A stretch of 64,000 nucleotides of DNA from Rhodophyticola sp. CCM32 (GCF_004751985.1 NZ_CP038492.1:2914001-2978000); one strand, 5' to 3'; positions 34,841-45,308 are shown, counted from the stretch's first letter. The notes: a model not told the origin generated them from the letters alone. Program-made: numbers and translations.

Positions 34841-36022
34841 TTACCTCGGAATTTGCCCGCGCGCCGCCGGTCGATGCAGAAGATGCTCCACCCGGGTTTT
34901 GATCTCGGGGCGAAGCGCGCCGGGCCGTGAGTGGTCGCGCAGCGTGGTGAACCAGTGGGCGGGGGGTGTTTTCCCGGCTCTTGCCTTGTCCCATGTCAGC
35001 GCGCGCAGCACCGTCTCGGCCTCTGGTGTCACCCGTTCGGGGATCTCAACCCCGTTCAGTGTCGCCCAGACCCCGGTCCAAAGCCGCCCCACCGACCATG
35101 GGTTGTAGCCGCCACCACCAAGCACCAGAAGGCGCGGGGCATTCAGGGCCATAAGCCCGGACAGCATTTGCCAATGGGCGTTGTTTGACAGGGTCAGACG
35201 CGACAGCGGGTCTTCGGTCACCGCATCTGCCCCGCATTGCAGGACCAGCGCATCGGGGCGGAACGCGGCCAGTGCCGGCAGGATCAGCGCATCGCGGATA
35301 AACGCCATCTCGGTATCGTTGAAGCCTTTTGGGACAGGCAGGTTCAGGCAATTGCCGCCGCCATCCTGATCCAGCGTCCCGGTGAAGGGCCACCTGCGTT
35401 CCTCGTGAACCGAAATCAGCAACGTGTCGGGATCACCCGCAAAGCCCGCCTCCACCCCGTCGGCGTGATGGGCGTCGATATCCACATAGGCGATGCGTCT
35501 TGCCCCGGCCCGCCGCACGGACAGCATCGCCAGAACCGGATCATTCAGGTAACAAAACCCGTTTGCCCGGTCGGGCATCCCGTGATGGGTGCCGCCGCCC
35601 GGGTGGTAGATCACACCACCCTTGGCCAGCAATTCGCCTGCCAGAAGGGATGCGCCCGCCCCGGTGCAGGGGCGGCGAAACATCTCGGCATAGACCGGGT
35701 TCGAGACCGTCCCAAGCCCGTGACGGGTGCGCATCACCTCGGTGACATTCTGGTCCCGCTCGGCCTGTTCCAGGGCGGCGATGTATTCGGGCGTGTGCCA
35801 GACATGCAGGGCTTTCGGTTTGGCACGGGGGGAGGTGCGGTACTGCGCATCCGGCAGCCACCCCATGGCACGGCTCAGATCCATGACAGTTGACACACGC
35901 GGCACCCGCAGCGGATGCCACTGCCCATAGCTGGAACTGCGATAAATCTCGGACCCGAGGAACAACGGCGCAGAGTGTGGCGGTCTCTTCTCAAGCTCGG
36001 CTGCAACGGGGGCATTGATCAT
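34841..36022 (-). CDS. Histone deacetylase superfamily protein (AcuC / polyamine-deacetylase-like)
   Basis: About 393 residues from the ATG at 36022. Zinc amidohydrolase marks: GGGTHHGMPDRANGFCYLNDP (tandem catalytic His), YVDIDAHHADGVE (metal Asp and His), LVLQCGADAVTEDPL (metal Asp) and LLVLGGGGYNPWSVGRLW. Likely substrates are acetylated small amines or proteins such as acetyl-CoA synthetase. It is divergent from the Nudix gene, and the hemP promoter overlaps its 3' end. Confidence 0.9.
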   Translation of the reverse strand: MINAPVAAELEKRPPHSAPLFLGSEIYRSSSYGQWHPLRVPRVSTVMDLSRAMGWLPDAQYRTSPRAKPKALHVWHTPEYIAALEQAERDQNVTEVMRTRHGLGTVSNPVYAEMFRRPCTGAGASLLAGELLAKGGVIYHPGGGTHHGMPDRANGFCYLNDPVLAMLSVRRAGARRIAYVDIDAHHADGVEAGFAGDPDTLLISVHEERRWPFTGTLDQDGGGNCLNLPVPKGFNDTEMAFIRDALILPALAAFRPDALVLQCGADAVTEDPLSRLTLSNNAHWQMLSGLMALNAPRLLVLGGGGYNPWSVGRLWTGVWATLNGVEIPERVTPEAETVLRALTWDKARAGKTPPAHWFTTLRDHSRPGALRPEIKTRVEHLLHRPAARGQIPR

Positions 36023-36115
36023 GGTTCGAAAGGAAGCCTGCGTAAGTGTGGATGTCACAATAGCTTGATAAACTGGCCTTTTGAGGAAAATCACATATGC
36101 TGTGTGTCAGAAGGA

Positions 36116-36604
36116 ATGGTAAACCGATATATGGGCAGTCAAAGAACATTACAGGCCCCCTTGCAGATGGTGGGGGTTCGCAAACGCGATACACGTACCC
36201 AATTCGCGGCGCTTTGCTATCGCAAACGCAAAAAAGGTGTCGAGCTTCTTTTGCTGACTTCGCGCGATACCAAACGCTGGATCATCCCCAAAGGCTGGCC
36301 GATGGACGGGCTGACCCCTGCGGATGCCGCCGCCCTTGAGGCCTGGGAAGAGGGGGGGGTCAAAGGCAATGTCCATGACCATTGTATCGGCATCTATTCC
36401 TACACCAAACATATGGCAGATCAGCCTGACCTGTCCTGCATCGTTGCCGTGTTTCCGGTTGAGGTGAAACGCCTAGATTCGGATTACCCCGAGGCGGGGC
36501 TGCGCAACCGCAAATGGTTCTCGCCCAAAAAGGCAGCGGCGCGTGTGAAAGAGCTGGAACTCAAGCAAATTTTGCGAGAGTTCGACCCAACCTTGCTGCG
36601 CTGA
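36116..36604 (+). CDS. NUDIX hydrolase (diphosphoinositol-polyphosphate phosphatase-like)
   Basis: 162 residues from the ATG at 36116; an ATG at 36131 is equally possible, since AAGGA at 36111-36115 touches the first one. Family marks: RKRKKGVELLLLTSRDTKRWIIPKGWPMDG and KWFSPKKAAARV. The Nudix box GLTPADAAALEAWEEGGV keeps the metal-binding EE-G but has Ala for the first Glu and Leu for the usual Arg. Probably still active; substrate unknown. Followed by DUF1178. Confidence 0.87.
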   Translation: MVNRYMGSQRTLQAPLQMVGVRKRDTRTQFAALCYRKRKKGVELLLLTSRDTKRWIIPKGWPMDGLTPADAAALEAWEEGGVKGNVHDHCIGIYSYTKHMADQPDLSCIVAVFPVEVKRLDSDYPEAGLRNRKWFSPKKAAARVKELELKQILREFDPTLLR

Positions 36605-36651
36605 TGTCAGGGGTTTGATTGCAGATGGAATTTGCATAGGTTGACGCGATC

Positions 36652-37110
36652 ATGATCCGATATTCGCTGAAATGTGCCGATGGGCATGCGTTTGACAGCT
36701 GGTTCCAGTCGGCTGAGGCATTTGATGCCTTGGCGGGGCGGGGCCTTGTGGCCTGTGTGATCTGTGGCAGTGAAGATGTGAAAAAGGCGGTGATGGCGCC
36801 ACGGGTGACAAAAAAGGGCGGCGGGATGGTCGCGCCGGAACCTGACCTGCCCGCCACGCCTGCACCGGTCTCGCTCAGCACGCCCGAGACACCGATGGAA
36901 CATGCGATGAAATCCATACGTACCCATCTTGAGAAACACTCCACCTATGTCGGCGGCACATTCGCCGATGAGGCCCGTGCGATCCATCTGGGTGATGCAC
37001 CTGCGCGGATGATCCACGGGGAAGCCAAGCCCGAAGACGCCCGCGCATTGATCGAGGATGGTGTGCCCATCGCCCCGGTTCCGGGCGTGCCCAAAGCGAA
37101 AAGCAACTGA
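36652..37110 (+). CDS. DUF1178 family protein
   Basis: 152 residues, starting MIRYSLKCADGHAFDSWFQSAEAFD, with CVICGSEDVKKAVMAPRV. The Cys pairs suggest a zinc ribbon (C8, C35, C38). The C-terminal half is EKHSTYVGGTFADEARAIHLGDAPARMIHGEAKPEDARALIEDGVP, the diagnostic DUF1178 block. Function unknown. The next gene starts one base after its stop. Confidence 0.92.
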   Translation: MIRYSLKCADGHAFDSWFQSAEAFDALAGRGLVACVICGSEDVKKAVMAPRVTKKGGGMVAPEPDLPATPAPVSLSTPETPMEHAMKSIRTHLEKHSTYVGGTFADEARAIHLGDAPARMIHGEAKPEDARALIEDGVPIAPVPGVPKAKSN

Positions 37111-37111
37111 G

Positions 37112-37768
37112 ATGCGGGTGCTGGTCACCGGGGCCAATCGGGGTGTGGGTCTGGCGCTGGTCGCGCAGATGGCAGCGCGCGGGGATCAGGTGATTGCCAC
37201 GACCCGCAGCGACACACCGCTGGACAATGTGCAGTGGGAACAGGCTGATATCTCTGACCCGGCTTCGATCATTGCGCTGGCAGGGCGGGTTCAAGGGGCT
37301 CTGGATTTGCTGGTCTGCAATGCCGGTGTCCTGCATGACCGGCGCGAGGGTCTGGAAACCGGCTATGCGCCCAAGATCTGGGCCGATACGCTGGCGGTGA
37401 ATGTCACCGGCGTATTCCTGACAATTCAGGCGTTTCTGCCGCATCTGCGGGCCGGTGAGGCCGGAAAAATCGCGATCATTTCATCCCAGATGGGCAGTTC
37501 CACCCGGAGCACGGGCGGGACATACGCCTATCGTGCCTCCAAGGCGGCAGCGCTGAATATTGGCCGTAATCTGGCCCATGATCTGGCGCCGGAGGGGATG
37601 TCCGTGGGCATTTATCACCCCGGTTGGGTGCAGACAGATATGGGCGGCGGCGGGGCGGATATCACCGCGGATCAGTCCGCGAGCGGACTGATTGAAAGAT
37701 TTGATACGCTGAGCGTTGCAACCACAGGTGTCTTTGAAACCTGGGATGGACAGGCCCACGCGTTTTAG
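37112..37768 (+). CDS. SDR-family oxidoreductase
   Basis: 218 residues, short classical SDR: VLVTGANRGVGLALVAQM cofactor motif, CNAGVL, catalytic Ser in IISSQMGS and YAYRASK, then YHPGWVQTDMGG. Resembles the carbonyl-reductase-like/CsgA-type group. It starts within two bases of the DUF1178 stop, so they are probably co-expressed. Substrate unknown. Confidence 0.88.
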   Translation: MRVLVTGANRGVGLALVAQMAARGDQVIATTRSDTPLDNVQWEQADISDPASIIALAGRVQGALDLLVCNAGVLHDRREGLETGYAPKIWADTLAVNVTGVFLTIQAFLPHLRAGEAGKIAIISSQMGSSTRSTGGTYAYRASKAAALNIGRNLAHDLAPEGMSVGIYHPGWVQTDMGGGGADITADQSASGLIERFDTLSVATTGVFETWDGQAHAF

Positions 37769-37790
37769 GTGCTTTTGAAGAGAAATCGTT

Positions 37791-37935
37791 TATTCTGCAC
37801 CATCCCGCATCAACCTTCCCGCCCGGCGGCACCGCCGGGCAGCGCCCGAACCGCCCCCACGGGGCGGGCGCTTCGCTTCCTGCCCCTCGGTTCGGGCTCT
37901 GCCCTCCGCGCAATGCATATGTGTTGGGGAATTTT
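37791..37935 (+). repeat. Family B GC-rich repeat, copy 1
   Basis: Two-lobed structure: a tight hairpin GCCCGGCGGCACCGCCGGGC (37821-37840), then a long hairpin with base GCCCGAACCG (37844-37853) / CGGTTCGGGC (37888-37897), ending in GCATATGTGTT. Near-identical cores occur at 49985-50156 and, inverted, at 62501-62621. It lies between the convergent SDR and glycosyltransferase genes. Confidence 0.85.
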
Positions 37936-37943
37936 GGGCTGAC

Positions 37944-38027
37944 GCCTTAAACCTGCATCACCCATACCCTGTCACGCCTTCGGCGTTCTGAGGATATTGG
38001 CGATACATCATGTCTCAAGGTAAAGGC
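37944..38027 (+). repeat. Family C imperfect palindrome, copy 2
   Basis: 84 bp running from GCCTTAAACCTGCATCAC through the CACGCCTTCGGCGTTCTG tip to ATGTCTCAAGGTAAAGGC. It aligns by eye along its whole length with 62844-62927 and shares its right half with 4145-4234. It directly follows a family B copy. Confidence 0.75.
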
Positions 38028-38076
38028 GGGGTGCTGTAGAAAGTAGTTTCCTGGCAGGGATTTTGTGATGCAGATT

Positions 38077-40551
38077 CTACTCTGCGGCGTCCTTGGTCAT
38101 GTGCATTTTTCCGTCAACAAATGCCCGCTGCTCTTCTTCCTGCATCTGATCGTCAATCCTTCTTAGCGATACATCCAGGCTGGCCTCGTGCAGCACGCGC
38201 AATTCTGTATCGGACAGCAGATTGTCGATCCGGCCCTGCAAGTCACCTGATCGGATGCTTGTATCCTCGAAAGTGTTCAGGTCGAACTTGTCCCAATAGC
38301 TCAGGTCGATCCGGCCCTTGTCTTTGGAATTTGCCGTACCGCGCAGCTTTTTCAGCATGAATTCCTCACGCGATTTCACGGCGTAATGGTTGACCTGACC
38401 AAACTCATAGCTGACCACACGCGCATTCGACCGCCAGCCGGATCTGAGATATTTATCGCCAATCGGCGTGCCGCTGGCGGTGACCCATGTGACCTCATCC
38501 GGTTTGACCTCGCGGGTTTTGTGAAACCTCGGGCGGTGGACACCAAAATAGTCAAAGCTGGCGGGTCGGAACAATGTCTTGAAGCCCCAGACCAGCCCGG
38601 TTTCGGGCTCTTCCACATTGCAGGCGCGTGTGAACCGTTGGGTGACAGGGGCCGGATCCATATGTTTGGCCCCGGCTGAGCCAAAAAGCCGCCAGTTGAG
38701 GGATACCGCATCGGTATTGTCGGGCAGGGCCTCCAGCAGCGCATCAAGACTGCCATCGCCGGTATGGATGTTCAGAAATTCATCTGCATCAGCAATCAGA
38801 ACCCAATCGGCCTGCCGCACAATCTCCAGCTTGTTGGCGCGGGAATAGGCGCGGCGTTGCGGGTCCATGCGCGGCCCAAGCGGGTTGTCGAAATGTTTGA
38901 CGACCCCTATCGCATCCAGACGATTCAGGATCAGATTGGTGCCGTCTGAACAATCGTTGGAGTAAAGCACAAACCCGTCAAACCCAAGATTGAGGTAATG
39001 GGCGATCCATTCAACGATATAAGGCCCTTCGTTTTTCATCGTCGAGACGACAAGGCGTTTGAACCCCGGTGCAGTGGCGGGGCGGGGGCGGATTGACAGG
39101 GCATTGCCTGCGGCGGCCTGCGCGTGTTGGGCCCGGGTCACCACTGGCTGGTCAGGGGCTTTCAGCGTCATAATGGGTGCGCCCGGTTTCACCGTCTTGG
39201 CGGCTGCTTTGGCCTCGGCATCGGCCTTTTTCTGGGCCATGCGGGCCTCGCGGCGGGGGTTCGGCGCCGTCAGCTTGGCCATGATCTCGTCGGTGATTTC
39301 CTCGGCGGTCTTGCCGCTTTTGTCCGGGTCTTCGCGGACAGGCGTGTCATCCGCCATATCCCCGACCGTGTTTTCACCATCCGCAGCAACATCCTGCATT
39401 TCACGCCGGGCTGCGGATTTGCGGCCGGTCTGGGCGGCATTGATCATCTTGGCGATGGCTTTGTCAGGCACGCCGCGTTCGCGCAGCTGCGCCACGACCT
39501 GTTGGTATTTCAACGGCAGGTGGAGGGTGAACAGCACCTCGTCCAGACCTTCGATCGTCAGCTTGCCGGCCTCTTTCAACGAGGCCAGCCATGTGTCGTA
39601 TTCGCCGGTCTTGCGCAGTTTGGTTACCTGTGCCTCATGGAAGGCCATGGCGTCTTTTTGCAGCTTGGCGAGTGTTTTGTCTTTCAGCCATTCATCCATT
39701 TTCGCGCGCACCGCAGGCGCGCGATCGGCGGCGCCTCTGACCTCAATCTCGTTACGGTCGAAAATGGCGAAGTAATTGGCGTTATATTTGTCTTCCTTGT
39801 TGTTCACATTGCCGCGCATCCGGCGCAACAGATAGGCCTCATAGCTTTTGACCGCATAATGGTTCATTTCGACCAGATTATAGCCCAGGGTCGGCTTGGT
39901 AGAGCGCCAGCCGGACAGCTTGAAATCATTGGCCATTTCCTTGCCCGACCCGTTGACCCATCTCTGTGCCATCATCGCGCGGGGGCGATCAGGGTAAAGT
40001 TTGGCCTTTTTGATATGCGGGCGGTGGATGCCCATTTTCATCTCATCATAAGGGCGGAACATGGTCTTCACGCCCCAGCCTTTCTTGAACGCATCGGGCG
40101 CGGCGCGGGTCAGGCTTTCGGTGACCAGCCCCGGGTTCCAGGGTGTCAGATCATTTGACCCGAAGAACCGCCAGGTGATGTTGATCGCGTCAATATCATC
40201 GGGCATCGCCGCCATCAGCGCATCCACACTGCCATCGCCGGTTTTGATATTCACAAACTCGTCTGCATCCATGGTCAGGATCCAGTCACTGTCGCAAATC
40301 TCAGGGTTTGATTGCGCCAGATTAAGCGCATTGGGCTGGGGTTTCTTGCCCTCCGGCACCTCATTGGGGAAATGCTGGGTGATCCCCATTTCCTGCAATC
40401 GGATCAGCATCTTATCGGTGCCGTCGGTGCAGTTATTGGTATAGACACAGATATTGTCGAAGCCCATCAGGTGATGATAGGCAACCCATTCCAGAAGGCA
40501 GTGGCCTTCATTTTTCATCATCGACAGAATCGTATAGCGGTGCTTGGCCAT
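38077..40551 (-). CDS. Tandem-duplicated family-2-type glycosyltransferase
   Basis: 824 residues holding two homologous glycosyltransferase domains. Domain 1 (about 1-290) starts YTILSMMKNEGHCLLEWVAYHHLMGFD; domain 2 (about 490-790) starts RLVVSTMKNEGPYIVEWIAHYLNLGFD. Each has a DxD metal motif (LTMDADEF and LIADADEF), a GDGSxDALxxAxPD block and a HYAVKS segment. The linker (about 395-490) is charged and Ala/Lys-rich. The family (Glyco_tranf_2_4/GT92-like) makes surface polysaccharide. The fusion may be processive or bifunctional. No sugar genes are adjacent. Confidence 0.85.
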   Translation of the reverse strand: MAKHRYTILSMMKNEGHCLLEWVAYHHLMGFDNICVYTNNCTDGTDKMLIRLQEMGITQHFPNEVPEGKKPQPNALNLAQSNPEICDSDWILTMDADEFVNIKTGDGSVDALMAAMPDDIDAINITWRFFGSNDLTPWNPGLVTESLTRAAPDAFKKGWGVKTMFRPYDEMKMGIHRPHIKKAKLYPDRPRAMMAQRWVNGSGKEMANDFKLSGWRSTKPTLGYNLVEMNHYAVKSYEAYLLRRMRGNVNNKEDKYNANYFAIFDRNEIEVRGAADRAPAVRAKMDEWLKDKTLAKLQKDAMAFHEAQVTKLRKTGEYDTWLASLKEAGKLTIEGLDEVLFTLHLPLKYQQVVAQLRERGVPDKAIAKMINAAQTGRKSAARREMQDVAADGENTVGDMADDTPVREDPDKSGKTAEEITDEIMAKLTAPNPRREARMAQKKADAEAKAAAKTVKPGAPIMTLKAPDQPVVTRAQHAQAAAGNALSIRPRPATAPGFKRLVVSTMKNEGPYIVEWIAHYLNLGFDGFVLYSNDCSDGTNLILNRLDAIGVVKHFDNPLGPRMDPQRRAYSRANKLEIVRQADWVLIADADEFLNIHTGDGSLDALLEALPDNTDAVSLNWRLFGSAGAKHMDPAPVTQRFTRACNVEEPETGLVWGFKTLFRPASFDYFGVHRPRFHKTREVKPDEVTWVTASGTPIGDKYLRSGWRSNARVVSYEFGQVNHYAVKSREEFMLKKLRGTANSKDKGRIDLSYWDKFDLNTFEDTSIRSGDLQGRIDNLLSDTELRVLHEASLDVSLRRIDDQMQEEEQRAFVDGKMHMTKDAAE

Positions 40552-40921
40552 ATCGCCCCTTGGCGGTTATCTCTGCTCGGGCCGGGGCAAATTGCGCGGC
40601 TTTGGCCGCTTTTTCTGAACATCACCCCCGGGTTCGCCCCCAGTTAAACAGCAAATGGGGCAAAAAAACGAGAGGATGGCGAAGATTTCCGGTATTTTCT
40701 GCCATATCCCAGCCGTATAGCGGTTTGTCAGGTCGGTTCGGGCCTGCTTGTCGAGGCCGCGCAACCGGACGAGTTGAGAGAGATATTCCGGGCCATCACA
40801 CTGGCCCCGCCAGCTCCCGAACCCGGCCCGGCCCTTGGCGCGTATTTTACAAACGCCCCCCTGAAACGCGAAAAGCGTGCCCCCAAGGACACGCTTTTCA
40901 CTCAGCTTCGTCAGTCTGGTC
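40552..40921. other. Intergenic without a gene; holds a terminator hairpin
   Basis: 370 bases between the start of the glycosyltransferase and the stop of the DUF6280-like gene. Long open frames exist on both strands but have no coding character. Apart from the hairpin at 40870-40899, nothing was recognised. The glycosyltransferase promoter must lie in the first part. Confidence 0.5.
40870..40899 (-). terminator. Hairpin terminator of the DUF6280-like gene
   Basis: Perfect 10-bp arms GAAAAGCGTG (40870-40879) and CACGCTTTTC (40890-40899) with a 10-base loop, 22 bases past the stop codon. The T-rich arm follows on the minus strand. Confidence 0.65.
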
Positions 40922-41233
40922 TCAGGCGGCTTCCGCCTGGTTCCGGCGTTCACTTTCTTCACGGCTGAGCGCAACAGAGGTCCGCACACCGTTTCCGACA
41001 AAGGCCATCAGGCCCGACACAACCCGTTCATTGGGGTCAATGCCCGCACAGGACAGTACTTCGCGCCCATCGCGTGAGCGGGCCCAACGGGCAATCTGCT
41101 CCGGGCCGTTTCCATATTTCTTGTCATCGGCAATCGCGTCATCCAACGCGGCCAGCACAACAGCGGCAAACAGCTTTCGCGACCGTTGGCCCTGTTCAAA
41201 GTTGAAGGCAGTGCCATCAACGAAATCTCGCAT
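40922..41233 (-). CDS. Small conserved protein, DUF6280-like
   Basis: 103 residues from the ATG at 41233, which has AAAGGACGA upstream; the frame stays open further upstream without coding character. Sequence: MRDFVDGTAFNFEQGQRSRK, LFAAVVLAALDDAIADDKKYGNGPEQIARWARSRDGREVLSCAGIDPNERVVSGLMAFV, ending in basic/acidic residues (SREESERRNQAEAA). No signal or membrane segment. It resembles a protein conserved across Rhodobacterales that I remember as DUF6280; the label is from memory. Divergent from efp. Confidence 0.75.
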   Translation of the reverse strand: MRDFVDGTAFNFEQGQRSRKLFAAVVLAALDDAIADDKKYGNGPEQIARWARSRDGREVLSCAGIDPNERVVSGLMAFVGNGVRTSVALSREESERRNQAEAA

Positions 41234-41456
41234 TTCGTCGTCCTTTATTGCTCTTGCATTTTCGGCGTGACGTCTCTTATGCCCGTTTGTTGGGCGATTC
41301 TGTGTTGCAAATTGCGCATATGTGTTATTCGGTAGGCGCATGGCTTGATAAAGGGCCGTACTGAACCCGGTGTATTGCCACCCCTTAACCCGCCAGATAT
41401 AGGACGAATCCAGAAATTCTCAAGCTTTTGCCTCGGTTTTGACAAGGTTTCGAACA

Positions 41457-42020
41457 ATGCCAAAGATCAACGGAAACGAGATTCGCCCCGGTAATGTGCT
41501 GGAGCATAATGACGGTCTGTGGGCGGCTGTGAAGGTCGATCATGTGAAACCGGGCAAGGGCGGTGCATTTGCCCAGGTGGAGCTGAAAAACCTGCGCAAT
41601 GGCTCCAAGCTGAATGAACGCTTCCGGTCAGCGGACAAGGTTGAACGGGTGCGGCTGGAACAAAAAGACCAGCAATTCCTGTATGAATCCGATGGCATGC
41701 TGGTGTTCATGGATACGCAATCCTACGAGCAGATTGAACTGCCTGCGGATCTGCTGGGCGACCGCCGCCCGTTCCTGCAGGATGGCATGACCATTGTTGT
41801 GGAGTTTTACGAGGAAGAGGCGCTGAACGCGACCGTTCCCCAGAAAGTCACCTGCAGGATTGTCGAGACCGAGCCGGTGGTGAAAGGCCAGACCGCCGCC
41901 AACAGTTTCAAACCCGCGATCCTCGACAATGGGGTGAAAATCATGGTGCCGCCCTTTGTCGGTCAGGATGAAGATATCATCGTGAACACCGAAACCATGG
42001 AATATTCCGAACGCGCCTGA
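41457..42020 (+). CDS. efp: Translation elongation factor P
   Basis: 187 residues. Relieves ribosome stalling at polyproline. Domain I has the KOW-like fold with the tip Lys in [18 protein letters not shown] (equivalent to the modified Lys34). Domain II has [16 protein letters not shown] and domain [45 protein letters not shown]. The ATG at 41457 gives the family N-terminus [12 protein letters not shown]. Confidence 0.97.
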   Translation: MPKINGNEIRPGNVLEHNDGLWAAVKVDHVKPGKGGAFAQVELKNLRNGSKLNERFRSADKVERVRLEQKDQQFLYESDGMLVFMDTQSYEQIELPADLLGDRRPFLQDGMTIVVEFYEEEALNATVPQKVTCRIVETEPVVKGQTAANSFKPAILDNGVKIMVPPFVGQDEDIIVNTETMEYSERA

Positions 42021-42182
42021 CCTGTCTGGTCACCGGCCTGCACGGATTGGCGGCGCATATATCTGTCGCGGGCGGGTTGGAATTCTGATCCCGTTCTGTG
42101 GGTGATCTGCCCGCTGCCCGGCGCCCATATGGACAAAATGCACAGCCTGTGAAACAGCATCGGCCCAGTTCTGGAGGCTTCA

Positions 42183-43505
42183 ATGACCGTCACCCGTTTT
42201 GCGCCCTCGCCCACCGGCTATCTGCATGTGGGCAATCTGCGCACTGCCCTGTTCAACTACCTGATTGCGCGGAAGGCGAGCGGGCAGTTCATTCTGCGTC
42301 TTGATGATACGGATCCGGAGCGGTCAAAGCCCGAATATGCCGATGCGATTCAGGAAGATCTGGAATGGCTGGGCCTGACATGGGACCGGGTTGAGCGGCA
42401 GTCGGACCGGTTGGATCGGTATGCGGCAGCGGCAGATGATCTGCGCGCCAAGGGCCGGTTTTACGAGGCGTTCGAGACGCCGGTGGAACTGGACCTGAAG
42501 CGCAAGAAGCAACTGAATATGGGGCAGCCGCCGGTCTATGACCGCGCCGCGCTGGGCCTGTCGGAGGAAGAGAAAGCCGCGCTCCGGGCCGAGCGGGGGC
42601 AGGGCGTCTGGCGCTTTCTGCTGGACCGGGGTCGGATCGAATGGGCCGATGGTATTCTGGGCGATCTCAGCATTGATGCAGCCAGCGTCAGTGACCCGGT
42701 GCTGATCCGGGGCGACGGGCAGGTGCTGTATACGCTGGCCTCGGTCGTGGATGACACCGAAATGGGCATCACCCATGTGGTGCGCGGCTCGGACCATGTG
42801 ACCAATACCGCGACGCAGATTCAGATCATCGCGGCACTGGGCGGCAGGCTGCCCGCCTTTGCCCATCATTCTCTCCTGACCGGGCCGCAGGGCGAAGCGC
42901 TGTCGAAACGCCTCGGCACGCTGGCGTTGCGCGATCTGCGCGAAAACGGTGTGGAGCCGATGGCGCTTCTGTCCCATATGGCGCGGATCGGATCGTCGCA
43001 GCCGGTCGAACTGGCAGGCTCGCTGGAGGAACTGGCCGAAGGCTTCGATCCGGGTCATTTCGGTTCGGCCCCGACGAAATTCGATGTGGAAGACCTGTAC
43101 CCCCTGACCGGGCGCTATCTGCATACGCTGCCGCTGAGTGCTGTGGCGGCGGATGTGGCGGCCCTTGGCGTGCCCGATGATCTGGCAGACCCGTTCTGGA
43201 CCGTCGCACGCGCCAATATCACCACCCGCGCCGATCTGGCGGGCTGGTGGGCGTTGTTTCGTGACGGGGCCACACCTCTGGTGGCCGATGAAGACCGCGC
43301 CTTCGTGGCCGAGGCCTTCGCGATGCTGCCGGACCTGCCCTATACGGCAGACACATGGGCCGACTGGACCGGGGCGGTGAAACAGGCCACAGGCCGCAAG
43401 GGCAAACCCCTGTTCATGCCACTTCGCAAGGCGGTGACCGGTCTGGAACGGGGCCCTGAAATGGCGGATGTGATGCCGCTTCTGCAGAAGAAACCGGCGC
43501 TTTGA
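42183..43505 (+). CDS. gltX: Glutamyl-tRNA synthetase
   Basis: 440 residues, class I synthetase. HIGH-like motif in FAPSPTGYLHVGNLRTALFNYL (residues 5-26) and KMSKS-like motif in EALSKRLGTLALRDL. IEWADGILGDLSID and YTLASVVDDTEMGITHVVRGSDHVTNTATQ are typical of GluRS. A TGGAGG ribosome-binding site precedes the ATG. It converges on the NYN gene with only three bases between the stops. Confidence 0.95.
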   Translation: MTVTRFAPSPTGYLHVGNLRTALFNYLIARKASGQFILRLDDTDPERSKPEYADAIQEDLEWLGLTWDRVERQSDRLDRYAAAADDLRAKGRFYEAFETPVELDLKRKKQLNMGQPPVYDRAALGLSEEEKAALRAERGQGVWRFLLDRGRIEWADGILGDLSIDAASVSDPVLIRGDGQVLYTLASVVDDTEMGITHVVRGSDHVTNTATQIQIIAALGGRLPAFAHHSLLTGPQGEALSKRLGTLALRDLRENGVEPMALLSHMARIGSSQPVELAGSLEELAEGFDPGHFGSAPTKFDVEDLYPLTGRYLHTLPLSAVAADVAALGVPDDLADPFWTVARANITTRADLAGWWALFRDGATPLVADEDRAFVAEAFAMLPDLPYTADTWADWTGAVKQATGRKGKPLFMPLRKAVTGLERGPEMADVMPLLQKKPAL

Positions 43506-43508
43506 GCG

Positions 43509-44150
43509 TCAGGCAAAGCCTTCCGGCTTGAAACGCACTTTCGCGTCCGGGCCACGGGCATCCAGATCATATAATTCGGTGCGGTTGCTCAGATAGTTGC
43601 GCCAGTTGCGCTCGGGATATGTGCTTATCCGAATACCCTGTTTGGAATGCATGATCCCGCCAAGATACCCGATCGGTATGCCCTGCCCATTGCTGTTGTT
43701 TGCTTCGATGACCTCACGGATTTTATGGTCAAGTGCTGTGGTATGCCTTGCGCTCTGCGCCAATTCCTCGAAAGCCGTACAGGCAGCACGAAACACTTCC
43801 GGCGCTTTTGCCTCCCCGATCCCGATCACCGTCAGACCGCGTTCGCGCAGGCGCTGGGCCAGATGGGTGAAATCACGGTCGGAACTGGCAATGACCACGC
43901 AATCGCAGGGGCGGGTCAGGGCGTGTTCCATGGCCTCAATGGCCAGCAGCAGATCGGTTGCATTCTTGCCCGTACCGGAATGGACAAAGCGATAGCCCGG
44001 CTGATCCTGCCATTTAGGATACTTGCATGCATTGCCGTAAACCCGCAACACATCCAGCCCGCCTACGCTTTGCGCGTGGTTGCGAATGAATGCTGCATGG
44101 CTGGCTGAAATATTCTCTCCATCCACAAAAACGGCGACATGCCGGACCAT
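43509..44150 (-). CDS. NYN-domain (PIN-like) RNase with LOTUS-like C-terminus
   Basis: 213 residues from the ATG at 44150 (GAGG 7 bases upstream); ATGs at 44162 and 44165 are alternatives. NYN/LabA-type nuclease residues: VAVFVDGENIS, GKNATDLLLAIEAM, CDCVVIASSDRDFTHLAQRLRERGLTVIGIG. The C-terminal LDHKIREVIEANNSNGQGIPIGYLGGIMHSKQGIRIS, followed by WRNYLSNRTELYDLDARGPDAKVRF, looks like an OST-HTH/LOTUS RNA-binding domain. Probably acts in RNA turnover. An IS110 element has inserted just upstream. Confidence 0.85.
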   Translation of the reverse strand: MVRHVAVFVDGENISASHAAFIRNHAQSVGGLDVLRVYGNACKYPKWQDQPGYRFVHSGTGKNATDLLLAIEAMEHALTRPCDCVVIASSDRDFTHLAQRLRERGLTVIGIGEAKAPEVFRAACTAFEELAQSARHTTALDHKIREVIEANNSNGQGIPIGYLGGIMHSKQGIRISTYPERNWRNYLSNRTELYDLDARGPDAKVRFKPEGFA

Positions 44151-44165
44151 CCGAATCCTCATCAT

Positions 44166-45308
<1,143 letters not shown>

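Noticed and set aside
40560..41270. Long plus-strand open frame opposite the DUF6280-like gene and its upstream region
   Set aside because: Composition is Arg/Ser/Pro-rich without domain character, and it overlaps well-supported coding on the other strand; it is a GC-driven shadow.
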